Assembly (NCBI GenBank): GCA_947499125.1 | Contig: CANMMP010000001.1 | Location: 1,054,001 to 1,118,000, forward strand | Direction: 5' to 3' | Length of the DNA stretch: 64,000 nucleotides | DNA from: an uncultured Pontibacter sp. | GTDB lineage: Bacteria > Bacteroidota > Bacteroidia > Cytophagales > Hymenobacteraceae | Shown here: positions 45,120 through 53,946 of the stretch, one piece after another | Position numbering within the stretch: position 1 is the stretch's first letter | How the letters are laid out: each line of letters begins with the position of its first letter | The notes under the pieces: model-generated | The model's input: the letters and a program-made list of their open reading frames with translations, nothing else | What the model was told of the DNA's origin: nothing | Database searches by the model: none | Translations under genes and position numbers: made by a program

Positions 45120-45560
45120 TGATGGTTTATTTGATCTTGTAGAGACGCAATACTTTGCGTCTCCGGTGACTAATCAATTGGTAATGGCTCTTACTCAAAG
45201 CAAATTACATACAACGACTTGAACTATAATGCTCTTAGTATAGGTATGTTGCAAATCTTCTGCTGGCGCGAGCGTCCAAGCTCGTGACATAGGATGGTGT
45301 TGAGTCTCCTGACTCAACTGGCCCGGCAGGGACAGGGATTGTAAAAGCTGTGGCTATAGTTTTATAGTTACGTGTATAACACCCCTGTGAGCTTTGCTCG
45401 CAAGTTTCGAACTCCCGTTCTCACTTGTCCTCAAGGGGACAGTTTCTGTTTTGCTATAATAGAAGCTATAGTTCTATAGTTGCTGAACTATAATCCTGTA
45501 AATCCTTAAATACTGAAAATCCTGTTCAGACAACTAACAATCAACAATTAACTTTTTAAA
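45120..45560. repeat. Palindromic repeat cluster (array B)
   Basis: Gene-free stretch with several short hairpins: GAGACGCAA..TTTGCGTCTC (45142-45163), CGAGC..GCTCG (near 45269), GTTGAGTC TCCT GACTCAAC (45299-45318), and a module running from ACACCCCT to GTCCTCAAGGGGACAG (45377-45442) that is the CCCCTnnAGGGG module with a replaced centre. A GGATTT-type copy follows near 45491. These are dispersed repeats rather than genes. Confidence 0.75.
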
Positions 45561-45623
45561 GCTGCCGATTATTTAGCAATTTTGCAGCTTGATTTTAACG
45601 CAACACTTTTAGTAGAAAATCGC

Positions 45624-47162
45624 ATGCAACTAAGCGAACAGGAACTACGCCGCCGCCACGAGCGCGAAGAGCTGGAGAAAATGGGCATCAACCCATATCC
45701 ATCTGAAACATTTGATATTACGGCAACTGCCAAAGAGATAAAGGAAAACTTCGATAAGGAAAAGAACAATTACCAGGAAGTAACGCTGGCCGGCCGCCTG
45801 ATGAGCCGCCGCATTATGGGTAAAGCGTCTTTTGCTGAGCTAATGGACAGTACCGGCCGTATTCAGATCTATGTTTCCCGCGACGATATTGCTCCGGGCG
45901 AAAACAAGGACCTGTACAACACGGTGTTCAAGAAGATGCTCGATATCGGTGACTTTATCGGTATCAAAGGCTACGCGTTTATAACGCAGGTGGGCGAAAT
46001 TTCTGTGCATGTTACGGAGCTGAAAGTACTTACCAAATCGCTGCGCCCATTGCCTGTTGTAAAGCGCGAAGTAGATGAAAACGGTAACGAGATCGTACAC
46101 GATGGCTTTACCGACCCGGAACTGCGTTATCGCCAGCGATATGTTGACCTTATAGTTAACCCGCATGTGCGCGAAACTTTTAAGAAGCGTACGCAATTGG
46201 TAAGCACTATGCGCAACTTCCTATCTGATAAAGGTTACCTGGAAGTAGAAACGCCAATTCTGCAGCCTATACATGGTGGCGCGGCGGCTCGTCCGTTTAA
46301 AACGCACCATAATACTTTGGATATGACGCTGTACCTGCGCATTGCCAACGAATTATACCTGAAGCGCCTTATAGTTGGTGGTTTTGATGGTGTGTTTGAG
46401 TTTGCCAAAGACTTCCGTAACGAAGGCATGAGCCGTTTCCATAACCCGGAGTTTACGGTAATGGAGCTTTACGTTACCTACAAAGACTATAACTGGATGA
46501 TGGACCTGGTAGAGGAAATGGTAGAGAAGGTTGCCCTTGCCCTGCACGGTAAAACAGAAGTTCAGGTTGGTGACAACGTGATCAACTTTGCCCGCCCTTG
46601 GAAGCGCTATACTATGTACGAAGCTATCGAGCACTTTACTAAGATCGATATCTCTAACATGGAAGAGCCGGAACTACGCCAGGCAGCTCAGCAGTTGGGC
46701 ATCCATGTAGACCCTACGATGGGCAAGGCCAAAATTATTGATGAGATATTCGGTGAGACAGCAGAACCATATTTAATACAGCCAACGTTCATTACGGATT
46801 ATCCTGTAGAGATGAGCCCACTGGCCAAGAAACACCGCAGCAAGCCAGGTTTAGTGGAGCGTTTTGAGGCGATCTGTAACGGTAAAGAGATCTGTAACGC
46901 CTTCTCAGAACTGAACGACCCGGTTGACCAGCGTGCCCGCTTTGAAGAGCAGCTGGAACTGGCAAAACGCGGCGACGTGGAAGCAATGGCCCTTGATGAA
47001 GACTTCCTGAGAGCACTGGAGTACGGCATGCCGCCAACGGCAGGTTTAGGTGTTGGTATCGATCGCCTGAGCATGATCATGACTAACTCAAACTCTATCC
47101 AGGATGTGCTGTTCTTCCCGCAGATGAAGCCGGAGAAGCAAGATAAAAAAGACGAGGAATAG
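45624..47162 (+). CDS. lysS: Lysine--tRNA ligase (class II)
   Basis: A 512-residue class II synthetase starting at the ATG at 45624; a TTG 42 bp upstream is in frame but adds nothing family-like. An N-terminal OB-fold binds the anticodon ([21 protein letters not shown]). Motif 2 is [20 protein letters not shown], and motif 3 is [17 protein letters not shown]. It charges tRNA-Lys with lysine in the cytoplasm. A terminator follows. Confidence 0.95.
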   Translation: MQLSEQELRRRHEREELEKMGINPYPSETFDITATAKEIKENFDKEKNNYQEVTLAGRLMSRRIMGKASFAELMDSTGRIQIYVSRDDIAPGENKDLYNTVFKKMLDIGDFIGIKGYAFITQVGEISVHVTELKVLTKSLRPLPVVKREVDENGNEIVHDGFTDPELRYRQRYVDLIVNPHVRETFKKRTQLVSTMRNFLSDKGYLEVETPILQPIHGGAAARPFKTHHNTLDMTLYLRIANELYLKRLIVGGFDGVFEFAKDFRNEGMSRFHNPEFTVMELYVTYKDYNWMMDLVEEMVEKVALALHGKTEVQVGDNVINFARPWKRYTMYEAIEHFTKIDISNMEEPELRQAAQQLGIHVDPTMGKAKIIDEIFGETAEPYLIQPTFITDYPVEMSPLAKKHRSKPGLVERFEAICNGKEICNAFSELNDPVDQRARFEEQLELAKRGDVEAMALDEDFLRALEYGMPPTAGLGVGIDRLSMIMTNSNSIQDVLFFPQMKPEKQDKKDEE

Positions 47163-47191
47163 CCTGTTAGTTTAGGTTTATACTATAAAAC

Positions 47192-47228
47192 AAAGAGCCA
47201 CTGCTAAAGTATAGCAGTGGCTCTTTTT
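47192..47228 (+). terminator. Terminator after lysS
   Basis: AAAGAGCCACTGCTA pairs with TAGCAGTGGCTCTTT; the loop is AAGTA, giving the string CTAAAGTATAG at the tip. Confidence 0.88.
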
Positions 47229-47244
47229 ATAGCTTGAGTTTATA

Positions 47245-47769
47245 TTACAGGCAGCGCTGCATATTAGTACCACCTGTCGGGCCTAACGCAGGGTCAGTGC
47301 TCATCGTGTTCACTTCTGAAGTGCTGTGCTTTGATGTGTCTGTGTATGGGCTTTTCTGCAAATTGTTTTTGCTATCGCTCTTACTTGTCCAGGACGACAC
47401 CTTATTTTTAGTTTCATTATAGCTCTTCGTTACTTTACCACCAAGTCGGTTAGCTGAGTTACGCACCTGCTTTCGCAGATCTGTACCTTTTTCCGGAGCC
47501 AGTAAAATACCAGCTAACACACCAACACTGGCACCTGCCAGCACACCTGCTACTATCTGGCCACCAGATACACCTTTGCGCTTCGTGCGGTTCTTCGCTC
47601 CAGACGATGGATGCGATTTATACTCGTTTTTGTAATCAGATTTACTGCTATAGCTGCTGCCACGTCTTTCATTCTCTGGCAGGTCAGTCTGGCGCATTTG
47701 TCTTACACTTGCATTAGTATAGTTTGTTTTGTCTTCTCCAAGAGACCGGCAATCCATATTTGTTCTCAT
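47245..47769 (-). CDS. YtxH-domain protein (long form)
   Basis: A 174-residue protein with a polar, Ser/Lys/Asn-rich N-terminus (residues 1-70), a glycine-rich membrane segment GVLAGASVGVLAGILLAPEKG (about 76-96) and a polar C-terminal tail. The segment GxLAGILLAPEKGTDLRKQ is the YtxH family mark; these small membrane proteins are stress-induced and of unknown activity. Third in a series of three YtxH genes on this strand. Confidence 0.8.
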   Translation of the reverse strand: MRTNMDCRSLGEDKTNYTNASVRQMRQTDLPENERRGSSYSSKSDYKNEYKSHPSSGAKNRTKRKGVSGGQIVAGVLAGASVGVLAGILLAPEKGTDLRKQVRNSANRLGGKVTKSYNETKNKVSSWTSKSDSKNNLQKSPYTDTSKHSTSEVNTMSTDPALGPTGGTNMQRCL

Positions 47770-47873
47770 AGTTTTAGTTTTAAATAGTTAATGTAAAATA
47801 AATAAACGCTGAGGCTTACTATAGTATTGTAAACGTAGCTATTGGGCCTAAAGTTAAAGCTGATTATAAACAG

Positions 47874-47904
47874 AAATGCCTGCCCTATTAAAAGAGCAGG
47901 CATT
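47874..47904. terminator. Weak stem-loop between YtxH genes
   Basis: AAATGCCTGC pairs with GCAGGCATTT around a 12-nt loop. T residues on either strand are few, so function as a terminator is uncertain. Confidence 0.5.
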
Positions 47905-47989
47905 TTGTTAAACACAATGCGTTAGCTTGCCGCCTCAGCGGACTTTTCAGACCCCGGCAAAACCAGGACAGTTGTGCTTAGTTTAATTT

Positions 47990-48304
47990 TTAGGCGTTGC
48001 CTGAGGTGCTACCACCTGTAGTGCCACCAGTAGTACCGGTTTTCTGGCTGCCTGTTGAAGATGAGTTCGTTTTATTTGTTCTCATCTCATCAAACTTATC
48101 CATAGCGCCAGCGCTCATGTTCTTGATCTCATCTAAGCCAGTCTGCAGGTTTTTCTCCAGATCTTTGCTCATTTTGTTTGCCCATTTCTTTACACTTGTT
48201 CTGGTAGCTTCACCAGTATCTGGTGCCATCATAAGGCCAGCAATAACACCGGCACTCGCACCAGCCAGCAGGGCTAATATTACTTTACCACTATTGTCTT
48301 TCAT
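47990..48304 (-). CDS. YtxH-domain protein (short form)
   Basis: A 104-residue protein with the membrane segment near its start (KVILALLAGASAGVIAGLMMAPDTGEATR), a helical central part and a low-complexity Ser/Thr/Gly tail (TGSQKTGTTGGTTGGSTSG). YtxH proteins of this kind are single-pass and predicted to lie in the inner membrane with a cytoplasmic helix. It lies between the other two YtxH genes, with intergenic gaps of about 135 and 220 bp. Confidence 0.8.
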   Translation of the reverse strand: MKDNSGKVILALLAGASAGVIAGLMMAPDTGEATRTSVKKWANKMSKDLEKNLQTGLDEIKNMSAGAMDKFDEMRTNKTNSSSTGSQKTGTTGGTTGGSTSGNA

Positions 48305-48439
48305 AGTAATTATTTTTTTGATTGTAATTTAACTTCTTGTAAGTCTGTAGCATTGCTAACGTCTGAATATAGCATTTAGTTATATTTATAGTACAGAATA
48401 TTTGTTAAAAGCTATCAGACAAGCTAAGTTAAAAGCGTT

Positions 48440-48844
48440 TTACTTATCAGATGACGGCATTAATCCTGAGATCAGGCTCACTATCTCTTCTTTCGTTTTA
48501 CCTAACCTAACCTGTAACTTACCAAAAAGCTCCTCTTCTTTGCCTTCTGCGTAGTTCAGATCATCATCTGTCAGCTCGGCATAATTTTGTCTTAACTGGC
48601 CTTTAACGTCGTCCCAGGAGCCGTGCATTACCAGCGTGCTGCCCGGTTCAGTAGTGCCAGACTTCTCAAGTTTAGCCATCCAGTTCTTCATGGTGCGTTC
48701 CATGTCTTCGCCAGCTTTTGTCAGGCTGCGCTTTACACTGTCGCGGGTGGTTTGACCGTTATCAGGAGCCAGTAAAATGCCGGCAACTACACCGGCGCCA
48801 ATACCTGTTAAGGTAGCTAACAGAATTTTTCCGTTCTTATCCAT
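48440..48844 (-). CDS. YtxH-CsbD fusion protein
   Basis: A 134-residue protein. Residues 1-60 form a YtxH unit (GKILLATLTGIGAGVVAGILLAPDNGQTT). Residues about 72-125 (SWDDVKGQLRQNYAELTDDDLNYAEGKEEELFGKLQVRLGKTKEEI) match the CsbD family of general-stress proteins almost over its whole length. CsbD proteins are normally small and soluble, so the fusion tethers one to the membrane. First gene of the YtxH set on this strand. Confidence 0.82.
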   Translation of the reverse strand: MDKNGKILLATLTGIGAGVVAGILLAPDNGQTTRDSVKRSLTKAGEDMERTMKNWMAKLEKSGTTEPGSTLVMHGSWDDVKGQLRQNYAELTDDDLNYAEGKEEELFGKLQVRLGKTKEEIVSLISGLMPSSDK

Positions 48845-49049
48845 TTTTGTTTGATTGATGTATTAAAAGTATAATTGTTGACACGAGTAGGTGCTGCCAT
48901 CTACTGAGCAGCTTTAAAAGCGTAAACTCTTACATTTATTTGTAATTTCGTGTTTCCGTTACATACGGCTACTATACATGTTAGTTAAACAAAGTATGTG
49001 CTGTTGTACTCTGAAGCTGCTTTTACCATACAACTTATACTTATACACT

Positions 49050-49286
49050 ATGAAAAATCCAGTAACTGCTTTAGCTATAGTTGGCCTGAGCTTATTGTTT
49101 TCCTGCAAGTCTGCTGAAGACCAGGCGATCTGTATCGACCCTGAAAAGATTAATCCGGACATGATGTGTACCATGCAGTACGACCCGGTATGTGGCTGCG
49201 ATGGCAAAACTTACGGTAATGCCTGCGAAGCCGACCGTGCCGGTTTAACGTCGTATACGAAAGGCGAATGCCCTACAAACGAATAA
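49050..49286 (+). CDS. Kazal-type protease inhibitor lipoprotein
   Basis: A 78-residue lipoprotein from the ATG at 49050 (the frame extends upstream but without a signal). The lipobox is LLFSC. The rest is a single Kazal domain with the expected cysteine spacing ([26 protein letters not shown]...GEC). Such domains block serine proteases; bacterial versions are usually surface-exposed. A cupin gene follows 25 bp downstream. Confidence 0.88.
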   Translation: MKNPVTALAIVGLSLLFSCKSAEDQAICIDPEKINPDMMCTMQYDPVCGCDGKTYGNACEADRAGLTSYTKGECPTNE

Positions 49287-49311
49287 GTTTTATAGTTCAG
49301 GAAAGAGACAA

Positions 49312-49683
49312 ATGAGCACGCAAAAATACATAAAGCAAACAAAGCCATTCAGGGTGCCAACCACCGACGGTAAGCTGATAGAGGAGCATTTCGGAAATGC
49401 TTCTACTCAAACCGGCGAGTTTAGTGTAGCACATATGGTAGCACCTCCGCACTGGAGCGAGCCACACCAAACCCCTGACTTTGACGAGATAACTATAGTT
49501 ACGCGCGGCCGGAAACTTATAGAAATAAATGGAGAAGAGGTAGAAGTTAAAGCCGGTGAAACTATACTTATAAAAGCAAGGACCCGTATTCGCTACGCCA
49601 ACCCCTACGACGAAGAAACCGAGTACTGGTCTGTTTGTATTCCGGCATTCGATATCAACTCCGTAAACCGCGAAGACAGTTAA
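49312..49683 (+). CDS. Cupin-domain protein
   Basis: A 123-residue single-domain cupin. SEPHQTPDFDEITIVTRGRKLIEINGEEVEVKAGETILIKARTRIRYANP covers both cupin motifs; the expected metal ligands include the Glu and His residues in this run. Enzyme or regulator activity cannot be told. It follows the Kazal gene and is followed by an exceptionally perfect terminator. Confidence 0.82.
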   Translation: MSTQKYIKQTKPFRVPTTDGKLIEEHFGNASTQTGEFSVAHMVAPPHWSEPHQTPDFDEITIVTRGRKLIEINGEEVEVKAGETILIKARTRIRYANPYDEETEYWSVCIPAFDINSVNREDS

Positions 49684-49733
49684 TTTGGAGATTTGAGAAT
49701 TTGGAGATGTGAAGATGCTCCGGATAAACTATA

Positions 49734-49780
49734 CTATAAAGAAAGCCACTGCTAAACTATAGCAGTGGCTTTCTTTATAG
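49734..49780 (+). terminator. Perfect 21-bp stem terminator after cupin gene
   Basis: Residues 49734-49754 pair perfectly with 49760-49780, loop AACTA. The core is AAAGCCACTGCTA / TAGCAGTGGCTTT. The tip sequence CTAAACTATAG repeats the motif discussed in the findings. Confidence 0.9.
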
Positions 49781-49814
49781 TATACCGCCAGTTTTAGCAA
49801 AGTGGTAACTGGTG

Positions 49815-50010
49815 GTGTTTTATGGCAGGCAGTTTGTAACTGCCGTTTTACACAAACTGATGCTGTTCCGGATTTGTAATCCTGAACCTAATAACTGCGG
49901 ATTTGAAATCCGCTTTCTCCAGTTGTTAACGCCGTTACTATTGCGGATTGCAAATCCGAAAGAGCATAGTAAATTATAGTTTATGGTTTCGCCAGTTACA
50001 AACTGGCTGC
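49815..50010. repeat. Array of five small palindromes
   Basis: Gene-free stretch with GGCAGTTTGTAACTGCC (49828-49844), CCGGATTTGTAATCCTG (49868-49884), GCGGATTTGAAATCCGC (49897-49913), GCGGATTGCAAATCCGA (49943-49959) and GCCAGTTACAAACTGGC (49991-50007). These are two recurring palindrome types in several variants. Imperfect inverted arms resembling AATTTGGAGATGTGAAGAT lie outside the array near 49690 and 50130. Confidence 0.75.
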
Positions 50011-50068
50011 CAAACTAAGCCACAAGTTACGCTTCGCTAAACTTGCGGCATACAATAACTATAAAACA

Positions 50069-50104
50069 AAAATGCCCGGCTAAACTATAGCCGGGCATTT
50101 TTTA
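50069..50104. terminator. Bidirectional terminator near fabI
   Basis: AAAAATGCCCGGCTA (50069-50083) pairs with TAGCCGGGCATTTTT (50089-50103), loop AACTA. It lies downstream of fabI on the minus strand. Confidence 0.88.
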
Positions 50105-50149
50105 TACTTCAGAATGTAAAGATCATTTTCAGACCTTCACATTTTCAAA

Positions 50150-50962
50150 TTATTTAGAGATCATCTCCACGATATCTTCTGAGATACCCATTGTAGAGAA
50201 ACCGCCGTCATGCATTAAGTTCTGCATCGTTACGTAACGGGTCAGGTCCGAGAACAGGCTGATGCAGTAATCAGCGCAGGCTTCTGCTGGTGCGTTGCCA
50301 AGCGGCGACATTTTATCAGCATACTCGAAGAACGCATCGAAACCGCCTACACCTGTACCGGCAGTAGTTTTAGTCGGAGACTGAGACACCGTATTTACAC
50401 GGATCTTTTTGCTGCGTCCTAAACGGTAACCATAGTTGCGGGCAATAGACTCCAACACCGCTTTCGCCTGCGACATATCAGTATAATCAGGGAATACGCG
50501 CTGGGCTGCAATGTAAGAAAGGGCAACTATAGAACCCCACTCGTTCATGGCATCCTGCTTTTCAGCCACGTGCATTACCTTATGGAAAGACAAAGCAGAG
50601 ATATCCAGCGTTTTCAGGAACCACTCATAGTTCAGGTCGCCATACGATTTGCCTTTACGGATGTTCGGGCTCATACCGATCGAGTGCAACACAAAATCAA
50701 GCTTGCCGCCCAGTATCTCCTGTGCCTGCGTAAACAGGTTCTCCAGGTCCTCTACCGAAGTTGCATCAGCCGGGATGATCTGCGCATTGCAATGCTCCGC
50801 TAGTTTGTTGATCTCACCCATACGCATCGCAAGCGGCGCGTTTGTCAGCACAAATTCTGCACCTTCTTCTTTGGCGCGCATCGCAACTTTCCAGGCTATA
50901 GATTTCTCATCCAGCGCCCCGAAAATAATTCCTTTCTTTCCTTTTAAAAGATTATAAGACAT
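50150..50962 (-). CDS. fabI: Enoyl-[acyl-carrier-protein] reductase (NADH), FabI type
   Basis: A 270-residue SDR enzyme of fatty acid elongation. The nucleotide-binding turn GKKGIIFGALDEKSIAWKVA, the HSIGMSP segment and the catalytic run ALSYIAAQRVFPDYTDMSQAKAVLE (Tyr and Lys of the FabI triad) and the substrate loop SQSPTKTTAGTG identify FabI. It reduces trans-2-enoyl-ACP to acyl-ACP in the last step of each cycle. No fab cluster is adjacent. A hairpin terminator lies just downstream. Confidence 0.93.
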   Translation of the reverse strand: MSYNLLKGKKGIIFGALDEKSIAWKVAMRAKEEGAEFVLTNAPLAMRMGEINKLAEHCNAQIIPADATSVEDLENLFTQAQEILGGKLDFVLHSIGMSPNIRKGKSYGDLNYEWFLKTLDISALSFHKVMHVAEKQDAMNEWGSIVALSYIAAQRVFPDYTDMSQAKAVLESIARNYGYRLGRSKKIRVNTVSQSPTKTTAGTGVGGFDAFFEYADKMSPLGNAPAEACADYCISLFSDLTRYVTMQNLMHDGGFSTMGISEDIVEMISK

Positions 50963-51055
50963 GTCCTTATCAGGTTAATTGTATTCTATGTTCTGGTCAT
51001 CCTCCCTAAAAATGTTGTAGCAGGCAGAATAAGGGAGCAATATAGTAATAACTTA

Positions 51056-52735
51056 TTACATCGACAGCAACTCCTTCGCACTTTGATAGGCATTATCGCT
51101 TGGGTTGGCACCCGCTATCATGTGTGCGATCTCGTTTACGCGCTCATCATCGTTCAGCTGCTTAATGCGGCTTATCGTTCGGTCTTCGCGGTCTTCTTTG
51201 TAAACAAAGTAATGGTAATCGCCTTGCGCTGCTATTTGAGGTAAGTGTGAGATAGCAATGATCTGGTGTTTCTGAGCCATTTGCTGCATCATGCGTCCCA
51301 CTTTCACAGCTACTTCCCCCGATATACCTGTATCGATCTCATCGAAAACTATAGTTGGTAAGGCAGTTTTATCGGCAAGCATATACTTTACACTTAGCAT
51401 CAAACGCGAGAATTCACCACCTGAAGCAGCTTTTACCAACGTTTGTGGCTGCGCCCCTTTGTTGGCACTGAACAGGATACTGATCTCGTCGGTACCGGTA
51501 GCGGTTGGCTGAGCCTCTTTGTGCTGTATAACGATGCGTGCATTCGGCATGCCCAGGTCAGCAACCAGCTTGTGCAGTTCCTGCTCAAATGCGGCAAACG
51601 AAGCCTGCCGGCGATCCGATAGTTCTTTCGCTTTTTTCAGCACTTCCTGGTAAGCCGCTTCCATTTCCTTTTTGGTTTTGGCAATGGCTGTATCCAGGTT
51701 AAGTACGTTTCCGACTTTGGCAGATAACTCTTCCTGAATGGCTAACAGCTCGGCTATAGTTTGTACCTGGTGCTTGCGCTGCAAGGTATAGATCATGTTC
51801 AGGCGTTCCTGTACTTCGAGGGTGCGCTGCGGGTCTGCTTCGGTACTGCGCTCCGCATCTTCCAGTTCACCGGCAATGTCATTCAGCTCGATCAGAGCGC
51901 TTTCGGTACGGGTGCGCAACTCCTCGTACTTAGCCGAGAATTGCGATAGCTGCCCAAGTAGGTAAGCGGTATCTTTTAATGCTGATGTAATATTAAAGTC
52001 TGATTCGGTAAGTCCCTGAATAGCCTGCGTCAACTTTAGTTTTATGTCTTCGGCGTTCTCCAGTTGCTTCAGTTCTTCCTCCAGCTTTTCCTGTTCTTCA
52101 GCGTCCAAATTGGCTTCTTCAAACTCGTTCAGCAAAAAGGTATTATAATCAAGCTCTTTCTGAGACTGTGCCAGCTGGTCTTCCAGCTTTTTATACTCCG
52201 ATTCCAGCTTTTTATAGTTGCGGTAGGTTTCGCCGTAAGCTTTCAGGTACGACAGGTTTCCGGCATAAATATCCAGCGAAGTATTACCCGCATAAATATC
52301 GAGTATGTTCAGTTGATAGCTGGTGTCGCCTAATTGCAGGGTGTCGTGCTGCGAGTGTACGTCCATCAGGTTCTCCCCTATCTTGCGAATTACGTCGAGG
52401 GTAACAGGTGTATCGTTCACGAAGGCACGGCTTTTTCCGCTTGGGCTTATCTCTCGGCGCAAAATACAGGTATTATCAAAATCCAGGTCTTCAGCAGAAA
52501 AAACTTCCTGCAGGTTATACTGCGTGATGTCGAATACGCCTTCTATCACACATTTCTGTTCCTGGTTAAAAAGCAGTTTAGTATCGGCGCGGTTGCCCAG
52601 TAGCAGGCCAATAGCGCCCAGCATAATGGATTTACCGGCACCGGTCTCACCGGTAATAATATTCAGCACCGGCGATGGGTGCATTTCCAGCTGCTCAATT
52701 AAGGCGTAGTTCTTTATTCTAAGGTCTATCAGCAT
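51056..52735 (-). CDS. recN: DNA repair protein RecN
   Basis: A 559-residue SMC-like ATPase. The Walker A motif is GETGAGKS (residues 29-36), long heptad-rich helices cover about 160-360, and the C-terminal half carries ASGGEFSRLMLSVKYML (signature) and PTIVFDEIDTGISG (Walker B). RecN acts in double-strand break repair on cytoplasmic DNA. It lies 3 bp downstream of a small gene and in the conserved block with DUF4835, coaC/B, rpoZ-like and bamD. Confidence 0.95.
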   Translation of the reverse strand: MLIDLRIKNYALIEQLEMHPSPVLNIITGETGAGKSIMLGAIGLLLGNRADTKLLFNQEQKCVIEGVFDITQYNLQEVFSAEDLDFDNTCILRREISPSGKSRAFVNDTPVTLDVIRKIGENLMDVHSQHDTLQLGDTSYQLNILDIYAGNTSLDIYAGNLSYLKAYGETYRNYKKLESEYKKLEDQLAQSQKELDYNTFLLNEFEEANLDAEEQEKLEEELKQLENAEDIKLKLTQAIQGLTESDFNITSALKDTAYLLGQLSQFSAKYEELRTRTESALIELNDIAGELEDAERSTEADPQRTLEVQERLNMIYTLQRKHQVQTIAELLAIQEELSAKVGNVLNLDTAIAKTKKEMEAAYQEVLKKAKELSDRRQASFAAFEQELHKLVADLGMPNARIVIQHKEAQPTATGTDEISILFSANKGAQPQTLVKAASGGEFSRLMLSVKYMLADKTALPTIVFDEIDTGISGEVAVKVGRMMQQMAQKHQIIAISHLPQIAAQGDYHYFVYKEDREDRTISRIKQLNDDERVNEIAHMIAGANPSDNAYQSAKELLSM

Positions 52736-52738
52736 ACA

Positions 52739-52969
52739 CTAAAAGGCCGCTTCTAAGTCGTAAATAATTTCTTCTATTTGGTCGGTGGGCAACACATGTT
52801 TGCTTCTGCGCATATCCAGCACGGTTATAGTTTCAGGTAAAACGTTTAACAGCTTGCCGGCCAGCACCACTCTGCTGCGCAACACTACCTGCACCACTGG
52901 TCGTTCCAGCAATTCTGTAGTATGTTGTTGCAGCTTGGTTCCGGAAATACGAATCTGGCGTTTGCCCAT
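52739..52969 (-). CDS. Small protein, possibly Sm/LSm-like, upstream of recN
   Basis: A 76-residue basic protein. The central part QVVLRSRVVLAGKLLNVLPETITVLDMRRSKHVLPTDQIEEIIYD has the strand pattern of an Sm fold: VxLxxxxxLxGxL, then a five-residue turn, a TVL strand, and a KHVLPxxxI end much like the Hfq Sm2 segment. I do not recognise a specific named family. It ends 3 bp before recN, which suggests co-transcription. The name is a structural guess. Confidence 0.6.
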   Translation of the reverse strand: MGKRQIRISGTKLQQHTTELLERPVVQVVLRSRVVLAGKLLNVLPETITVLDMRRSKHVLPTDQIEEIIYDLEAAF

Positions 52970-53040
52970 GTAATTAAGTCGGCTAAACTATAGTTTATCG
53001 CCTCCGTGAAGATACGTGCTTTCTGCGAGATTAGGAAAAG

Positions 53041-53946
53041 TTAACGCTGCAGTAGTTGGTCGTATTTGGTACGGTTGGTTGGGTCTGCTTCGGTTAGCAA
53101 AGTATAAGCTGTCTGCTTGTCGGCTGGTGCTGCCGTTTTAAACATGTTCAGCAATTCATCCGATTTAGCTTCGAAAAATGATCGAACTATAGCGGAGCCC
53201 GGCTTCTGTTTATTTATCTTCTGTACTTCCTGCAGCACTTCCAATACCGTTTTCCGGGCTTTATCCGGGTTAGTAGCCATAATATCGAGCCCCTGGCGAT
53301 GCATTTTATAGATGCCTTCGCGGAACTGTGCAAAAAGCGGGTCCTGAAGGTTATCGATAAGCCAGTAACGGTTACGGTTGCTATCAAACGCTTTCCATCC
53401 CGGGTAATTTGCCCCCTGCGATGATGCCAGGTTTACAACACTTCTTGCTTTGTCAAAAACAGGCCCGCCACCCATTTTGCCAAAACTATCGTTATCCATC
53501 CCGATGATCATGTAGGCATAAAAGGCCAGCATCGAGGTTAAGTTAGAGCTATAGTTATTATCGGCGTATTGCAGGATCTGGGCATTATCGTACTCAAAGG
53601 TCCAATCTTTATCTATAAAACTGAAAAGCGAAGATTCGTAACCTGTGCCATACGCCGGCCTCACTGAAACTACCTGCACATTAGCTTTAAACAAGCCTAT
53701 TTGCGGCATTTCTGTCAGGTTTATGAGCAAACGGCATTTTATTCGTTCTTCCGGGCCATAGTTCTGGTTGGTCCAGCGCTGGGTATTCATGAGTTCCTCT
53801 ATGCGCGTCTGCATTTCAGTAAACAGCTGCCTGTCAGTCGACTGTACCTGGTCGCTGTTGATGACTACATCGCATAGTAGTTCCTGGGCTTTTGTTGAAA
53901 GCGCTGTTATACTTAGCAATACCAGTAATAGAAATTTCTTAGCCAT
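53041..53946 (-). CDS. DUF4835 family protein (PorD-like, type IX secretion-associated)
   Basis: A 301-residue secreted protein with a signal peptide (residues 1-20) and a mixed alpha/beta mature part. The start QELLCDVVINSDQVQSTDRQLFTEMQTRIEELMNTQRWTN and the block YYNSNLTSMLAFYAYMIIGMDNDSF type region match DUF4835, which in some annotations is called type IX secretion protein PorD. Its start overlaps the end of coaB by 8 bp. The gene order is standard for Bacteroidota. Confidence 0.85.
   Translation of the reverse strand: MAKKFLLLVLLSITALSTKAQELLCDVVINSDQVQSTDRQLFTEMQTRIEELMNTQRWTNQNYGPEERIKCRLLINLTEMPQIGLFKANVQVVSVRPAYGTGYESSLFSFIDKDWTFEYDNAQILQYADNNYSSNLTSMLAFYAYMIIGMDNDSFGKMGGGPVFDKARSVVNLASSQGANYPGWKAFDSNRNRYWLIDNLQDPLFAQFREGIYKMHRQGLDIMATNPDKARKTVLEVLQEVQKINKQKPGSAIVRSFFEAKSDELLNMFKTAAPADKQTAYTLLTEADPTNRTKYDQLLQR

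Noticed and set aside
45120..45560. Possible small RNA gene or degraded gene
   Set aside because: Only dispersed palindromic modules and AT-rich DNA are seen; no promoter-terminator pair or codon pattern supports a transcript.
49815..50010. Possible CRISPR array
   Set aside because: Repeat units are palindromes of 16-17 bp with differing sequence and spacing, and no cas gene is present.
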